Origin: an uncultured Paracoccaceae bacterium
GTDB taxonomy: Bacteria; Pseudomonadota; Alphaproteobacteria; Rhodobacterales; Rhodobacteraceae
DNA length: 50,546 bases
Direction of reading: 5' to 3'
NCBI GenBank assembly: GCA_947311485.1
Contig: CAMZLM010000081.1
Span: 1-50,546, forward strand
Shown here piece after piece: positions 46,478 to 50,546 of this stretch (its first letter is position 1; every line of letters begins with the position of its first letter). The translations under genes and the position numbers were made by a program. Under the pieces are notes generated by a model. That model was not told where the DNA came from. It saw only the letters and a list, made by a program, of their open reading frames with translations, and made no database searches.

Positions 46478-47677
46478 ATGACTGAATATTTTGACACGCT
46501 GGAAACCCGATCCGCAGATGCCCGCGAAGCCGCCCAGCTGGCTGCCCTGCGGGACCAGATTACCCGGGCACGCGCGGTTTCAGGGGCTTGTCAGCTCGAT
46601 GGACCCGAGCTGAAATCACTGGCTGATCTGGCGGAATACCCTGTGTTGCGCAAGTCGGACCTAAGCAAGTGGCAATCGGAAAACCCGCCGTTTGGTGGCT
46701 TTGGTGTCACCAAACCGGCGCATATATTTCAGTCGCCCGGACCGATCTATGAACCGGGTCAAACCAGTCGTGACTGGTGGCGGATGGGACGGTTTCTGCA
46801 TGCGGCGGGAATACGGGCCGATGATATCGTGCAGAACTGTTTTTCCTATCATTTCACGCCCGCCGGCCTGATGTTTGAAAATGGTGCGGCGGCGGTCGGG
46901 GCTACGGTTTTCCCCGCCGGCACCGGCCAGACTGAATTGCAGGCCCGCGCGGCGGCGGATATTGGTGTGACCGCCTATGCCGGTACGCCGGATTACCTGA
47001 AAATCATTCTGGACAAGGCCGATACGCTGGGTTTGGCCCTGAAAATCAAACGGGCGGCGGTGGGTGGCGGCGCATTATTCCCGAGCCTGCGGGCGGAATA
47101 TGCGGATCGGGGGATCGCCTGTTTGCAATGTTATGCCACGGCCGATCTGGGCAACATCGCCTATGAATCCGAGGCGATGGAAGGCATGATTCTGGATGAG
47201 GGCGTGATCGTTGAAATTGTGACCCCCGGCACCGGTAATCCGGTCGCCCCGGGCGAGGTGGGCGAGGTGGTCGTGACCACGCTCAATCCCGATTATCCGC
47301 TGATCCGGTTTGCCACGGGTGATCTGTCCGCGATTCTACCGGGGACAAGCCCCTGTGGCCGCACCAACACACGGATCAAGGGCTGGATGGGGCGCGCGGA
47401 TCAAACAGCCAAGATCAAAGGCATGTTTGTGCGTCCGGAGCAGGTCGCCGCTTTTGTCGCCAAACACCCCGAAATCGCCAAGGCCCGCGTGGTTGTTACT
47501 CGTCAGGGCGAAGCCGATTTTATGACGGTACAGGTAGAGTCCGAAGGCGGAGATGCGGCCATTTATGAGAAAACTTTGCAAGAGACCTTGAAACTGCGGG
47601 GTAAAATCGTGCTTAATTCCCATGGAACACTACCAAAGGATGGTATTGTCATAGAAGATCAGCGAAAATACGACTGA
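46478..47677 (+). CDS. Phenylacetate-CoA ligase family protein (PaaK-like)
   Basis: 'YPVLRKSDLSKWQSENPPFGGFG', 'YPLIRFATGDLSAILPGTSPCGRTNTRIKGWMGRADQTAKIKGMFVRPEQV'. Confidence 0.85.
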   Translation: MTEYFDTLETRSADAREAAQLAALRDQITRARAVSGACQLDGPELKSLADLAEYPVLRKSDLSKWQSENPPFGGFGVTKPAHIFQSPGPIYEPGQTSRDWWRMGRFLHAAGIRADDIVQNCFSYHFTPAGLMFENGAAAVGATVFPAGTGQTELQARAAADIGVTAYAGTPDYLKIILDKADTLGLALKIKRAAVGGGALFPSLRAEYADRGIACLQCYATADLGNIAYESEAMEGMILDEGVIVEIVTPGTGNPVAPGEVGEVVVTTLNPDYPLIRFATGDLSAILPGTSPCGRTNTRIKGWMGRADQTAKIKGMFVRPEQVAAFVAKHPEIAKARVVVTRQGEADFMTVQVESEGGDAAIYEKTLQETLKLRGKIVLNSHGTLPKDGIVIEDQRKYD

Positions 47678-47701
47678 TCTACCTAATAATAGGGGGTTGG
47701 T

Positions 47702-49354
47702 ATGGGGTTGCGTAAGTTTTTACTTGGAACTGTGGCCGCAATGGGGGTGTTGCCTCTACCGGCTTTGGCAGAAAATATCGCAATGGTCATTGGCTCCGGC
47801 GATTATCGAAATTTTGCAGATGTGGAAAATGGCAGTCAGGTTTTGGCTGCAACGCGACGACTGACGGAAACGGGGTATCGCGTGATTTCCGCGTCGGATG
47901 CGACCATGGCTGCGTTGCAAAACGCTGTTGGTGAACTGGAAAAAGCCCTGCCGGATGCGGATCGGGTGGTGGTGGTTTTATCAGGGGCATTTTTGCACAA
48001 CAAGACTGTCACCTGGTTTGCCCCAACAGATTTGCGTTCGCCATCGCTCGCAGCGGTCGGGTTCGAAGGGCTGTCTGTGCAAGCAATCCTTGGCTATCTT
48101 GGCCAAAAACCCGGCGGGGCAGTGTTGTTTTTGGCATCAAACGGTGGGCAGGGAACCGGCGAACTGATTTCCAAAGGCATTGGCAGGCTTAAGGCCCCTC
48201 AGGGGGTATTGCTGGTGCAAGGGTCACCCCAAGGCATCACAGATGCGATTAACAATCAGTTTCTGGTGCAAGGACGTTCGCTGGCGGATGCGGTTCAGTT
48301 GAGCAAAGACACCATCACGGCGCAAGGCTATTTGTCGGAACTGTCCACTTTGAACCCTACCGAAGAAGTCGTGCGCGGGCTGTCCGAGGCAGAGTTGAAA
48401 ATTCTGGCAGAGGCCGCCTATTGGCGGGCGGTTCTGGACCTGTCGACTATCGGCGGGTTCAACGCATATTTGCAGCATTACCCGAAGGGCGAATTCGTGG
48501 AAGGGGCCAACGCACGCATTCAGGCAATCAAGGATGCACAACCCCAATACACGCCCGAAGAGCAAACCGAAATTGATCTGAACCTGACGCGGAATGATCG
48601 TAGTCGTGTTCAGGAACAACTGTCGTTTTTGGGCTATAACACGCGCGGGATTGACGGTTTGTTCGGGCCGGCCACGCGGAATGCGCTGAAACGCTGGCAG
48701 TCGCAGAATGGTCAGGCCGCCAGCGGTTTCCTAACGGCGCAAGACATGCAAAAACTACGTGTACAGGCCGAGAAACGCGCGAAAAGTTTGGCGATAGAGG
48801 CCGCTAACAAGCAAGTCGCCCAAGATGCCGCAGATGCGGAATTCTGGCGTGTGACCGGTGCCAATGGAGGCGAAGCGGACTATCTTGCTTATCTGAAGAA
48901 ATACCCGGATGGCCTGTATGCGGCGGCGGCACGCAAGCGATTACAGGTCTTTGAGGTGAAAAAACGCGATCAGGCGCGGGCATCTGAAACCGCGAAATGG
49001 GATGCCGCGATCAAGACGAATACCAAGAAAGGTTATTTGGCCTATCTGGAGGCCTTTCCGAACGGAGCCTTTGCCGATGTCGCGCGCGGGCGTGTCGCGG
49101 AAATCGAAAAAAAGCAGGCTGACAATGTCCGTATTCAGGCCGCGCGAGCGGAGGAGGAAAAGTTGCCGCTGAACCCGAGTCTGCGATTGTTGCTGGAACG
49201 GCAGTTGAAAAAGCTCAAACTGACGCCGGGGGAGGTTGACGGCAAATTCAACAAAGCTACGCGCAAGGCCCTGCGTCGCTATCAGCGGTCGCGCGGGCTG
49301 GAAGTGAGCGGTTATTTGACCCGTCCAACCATCGTACAATTGATGGCGGAATAG
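47702..49354 (+). CDS. Secreted caspase-fold (peptidase C14-like) protein with peptidoglycan-binding-like domains; predicted catalytically dead
   Basis: Signal peptide; 'AENIAMVIGSGDYRNFADVENGSQVLAATRRLTETGYRVI' (C14 fold start); two PG_binding_1-like segments (VQEQLSFLGYNTRGIDGLFGPATRNALKRWQ; LERQLKKLKLTPGEVDGKFNKATRKALRRYQ). Confidence 0.8.
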   Translation: MGLRKFLLGTVAAMGVLPLPALAENIAMVIGSGDYRNFADVENGSQVLAATRRLTETGYRVISASDATMAALQNAVGELEKALPDADRVVVVLSGAFLHNKTVTWFAPTDLRSPSLAAVGFEGLSVQAILGYLGQKPGGAVLFLASNGGQGTGELISKGIGRLKAPQGVLLVQGSPQGITDAINNQFLVQGRSLADAVQLSKDTITAQGYLSELSTLNPTEEVVRGLSEAELKILAEAAYWRAVLDLSTIGGFNAYLQHYPKGEFVEGANARIQAIKDAQPQYTPEEQTEIDLNLTRNDRSRVQEQLSFLGYNTRGIDGLFGPATRNALKRWQSQNGQAASGFLTAQDMQKLRVQAEKRAKSLAIEAANKQVAQDAADAEFWRVTGANGGEADYLAYLKKYPDGLYAAAARKRLQVFEVKKRDQARASETAKWDAAIKTNTKKGYLAYLEAFPNGAFADVARGRVAEIEKKQADNVRIQAARAEEEKLPLNPSLRLLLERQLKKLKLTPGEVDGKFNKATRKALRRYQRSRGLEVSGYLTRPTIVQLMAE

Positions 49355-49397
49355 CCTCACCGTTAAAATTTTGGCAACAGAAAAAGGGTCGCTACAT

Positions 49398-49703
49398 AAC
49401 CCCGATTCTGGATAAGGGGTTGTTGAGAGGGATTCACGAACCGACATTTCTGTGATTCAAGATCGTATCACTTACAACACGATCGGTCCCCCTCATGTCG
49501 ATGTCTACCACCGCTCTTTATTGCTGCATAGATGATTTTGCCAAAATTTACGCAGACTGGGAAAACCATCACCTGATCCCGACGAGTCGCCAGCGCAATC
49601 GCAAAGGCAACGCATTCGTCCACATCACATCCTGCCTCGCGGCCTACATGCTCGCTGGAAAAAAGGTCAAAATGAAAAATGTCGCTTATCCATAACTGGG
49701 GTT
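49398..49703 (+). mobile_element. Internally deleted IS982-family element (MITE-like)
   Basis: Terminal inverted repeats AACCCCGATTCTGGATAAG (49398-49416) and CTTATCCATAACTGGGGTT (49685-49703), 16/19 match after reverse complementing, flanking an IS982-like transposase remnant. Confidence 0.75.
49495..49695 (+). pseudogene. IS982-like transposase remnant: N-terminus fused in frame to C-terminus
   Basis: 66 aa: N-terminal 'ALYCCIDDFAKIYADWENHHLIP' joined to C-terminal-type 'NAFVHITSCLAAYMLAGKKVKMKN'; the catalytic core is missing. Confidence 0.75.
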
Positions 49704-50546
49704 ACCTAACCAACTTTCCTGTGTTTTTAAATATACCCGCTTCAACTAGTGCATTCCTTTGACCTTGCGTCAAATCCTTCCAGCCGTTTTCCGGCACATA
49801 CCCATGATAAACGTTTTCGGATGTTTCTTGAAAGACCACAATCTCTCCTGTTTCGCTATCATAGCCAATTCTTGCCTTGGAATTGCCACCGACCGGTTTT
49901 GACACTTCAAGTGTTCTTTGAGGGTTAGCAGGCTCTCGGCTTATTCTTCCGCGAGCAACACTGCCATGCTTCCCTGAGTTAGGTTCATATGTTCCAGAAA
50001 AAACAGGAGAATCCGCTGCTCTGTTTGTTCTACTTACTCTGCTATGCCGGCCCTTCCCCACCATATTTAGGCCATCGATTATAGGGCCACCAAGAGCCAT
50101 GGCGACTTCTGTGGCTTTGCCTAATGGCCCCTTGGCCTGCTCAATTGCAATGGCGTCACCAATTACTGGAACAAGAGAAATCCCAGGGATATTTGTTATT
50201 GCGTCTCTAGAGTCCCAATCGTGACTTGGAAATGCTTTTTCAAGTAAATCTCCGAACCAGCCCATCACTGCATCAACGGCCCTTTCTCCATTGGTTGGAT
50301 GTTCAGCGGAATTCCCCTCCAGATCCCTCGCATTTACCGGGTCATTCCCCGCATACGCATACCGGTTCGTCCCGCCCCCCGCTTTGGTCACTTCAAACCA
50401 GTCCGGCTGGATGAACATCCCCAGCTTGGGATCATAATACCGCGCGTTCAGGTATTGCAGGCCGGCGTTGGCGTCATAGCGTTCACCCCTCGCCGAAGCG
50501 GCGCTGCTAGAGCGAGCTGAGCTGCCGCCGACATGGCTGTCCCCGC
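49702..50546 (-). CDS. RHS repeat-associated core protein, C-terminal part with variable toxin-like tip (5' end outside the window)
   Basis: Open frame extends to the window edge (reads ...GERYDANAGLQYLNARYYDPKLGMFIQPDWFEVTKAGGGTNRYAYAGNDPVNARDLEGN, the RHS core signature), followed by about 190 aa of non-RHS sequence. Confidence 0.85.
   Translation of the reverse strand, partial: GDSHVGGSSARSSSAASARGERYDANAGLQYLNARYYDPKLGMFIQPDWFEVTKAGGGTNRYAYAGNDPVNARDLEGNSAEHPTNGERAVDAVMGWFGDLLEKAFPSHDWDSRDAITNIPGISLVPVIGDAIAIEQAKGPLGKATEVAMALGGPIIDGLNMVGKGRHSRVSRTNRAADSPVFSGTYEPNSGKHGSVARGRISREPANPQRTLEVSKPVGGNSKARIGYDSETGEIVVFQETSENVYHGYVPENGWKDLTQGQRNALVEAGIFKNTGKLVR

Noticed and set aside
49380-49720. 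Target-site duplication for the IS982 remnant
   Set aside because: Flanks (gctacat / acctaac) do not form a convincing direct repeat, so none is claimed.
1-50546. CRISPR arrays, tRNA and rRNA genes
   Set aside because: No regularly spaced direct repeats or recognisable tRNA/rRNA cores were seen by eye; a tRNAscan/Rfam run would be needed to exclude small RNAs.

Overview
The window is about 50.5 kb of alphaproteobacterial chromosome. Gene content and a Rhodobacteraceae-type 'CCTCCGGCGGGGATATTT' intergenic hairpin suggest the Roseobacter/Rhodobacteraceae group; this is an inference from content, not a database match. From left to right it contains: (i) a membrane formate dehydrogenase operon (fdhA C-terminal part, fdhB, fdhC) continuing into a NarI/DsrM-like cytochrome b, a DsrK/HdrD-like Fe-S protein, an NtrC-like AAA+ response regulator without a GAFTGA loop, and a Cache-type histidine kinase; (ii) a polar amino-acid ABC transporter; (iii) a FixH-like plus MauG/CcpA-type di-heme peroxidase pair; (iv) an RND efflux pair; (v) a copper island (two c-type cytochromes, copZ, copA, cueR) with three CueR-type promoters visible in the sequence; (vi) housekeeping genes (ribF, S9A peptidase, MaoC, HAD, DMT, hemF); (vii) a split saccharopine-dehydrogenase operon and a single-gene 2Fe-2S/4Fe-4S formate dehydrogenase; (viii) an SHMT-like PLP enzyme with a divergent LysR regulator; (ix) a two-component system next to a Liv-type ABC transporter flanked by two acyl-CoA synthetases; (x) a caspase-fold protein that appears to have lost both catalytic residues; and (xi) an internally deleted IS982-type element whose terminal repeat supplies the stop codon of an RHS/polymorphic-toxin C-terminus with no visible immunity gene. 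The strongest candidates for under-described biology are the FDH-DsrMK-like operon with its GAFTGA-less activator, the CueR-driven cytochrome pair, the transporter with two ligases, the pseudo-caspase, and the MITE/RHS junction. No tRNA, rRNA or CRISPR array was recognised.
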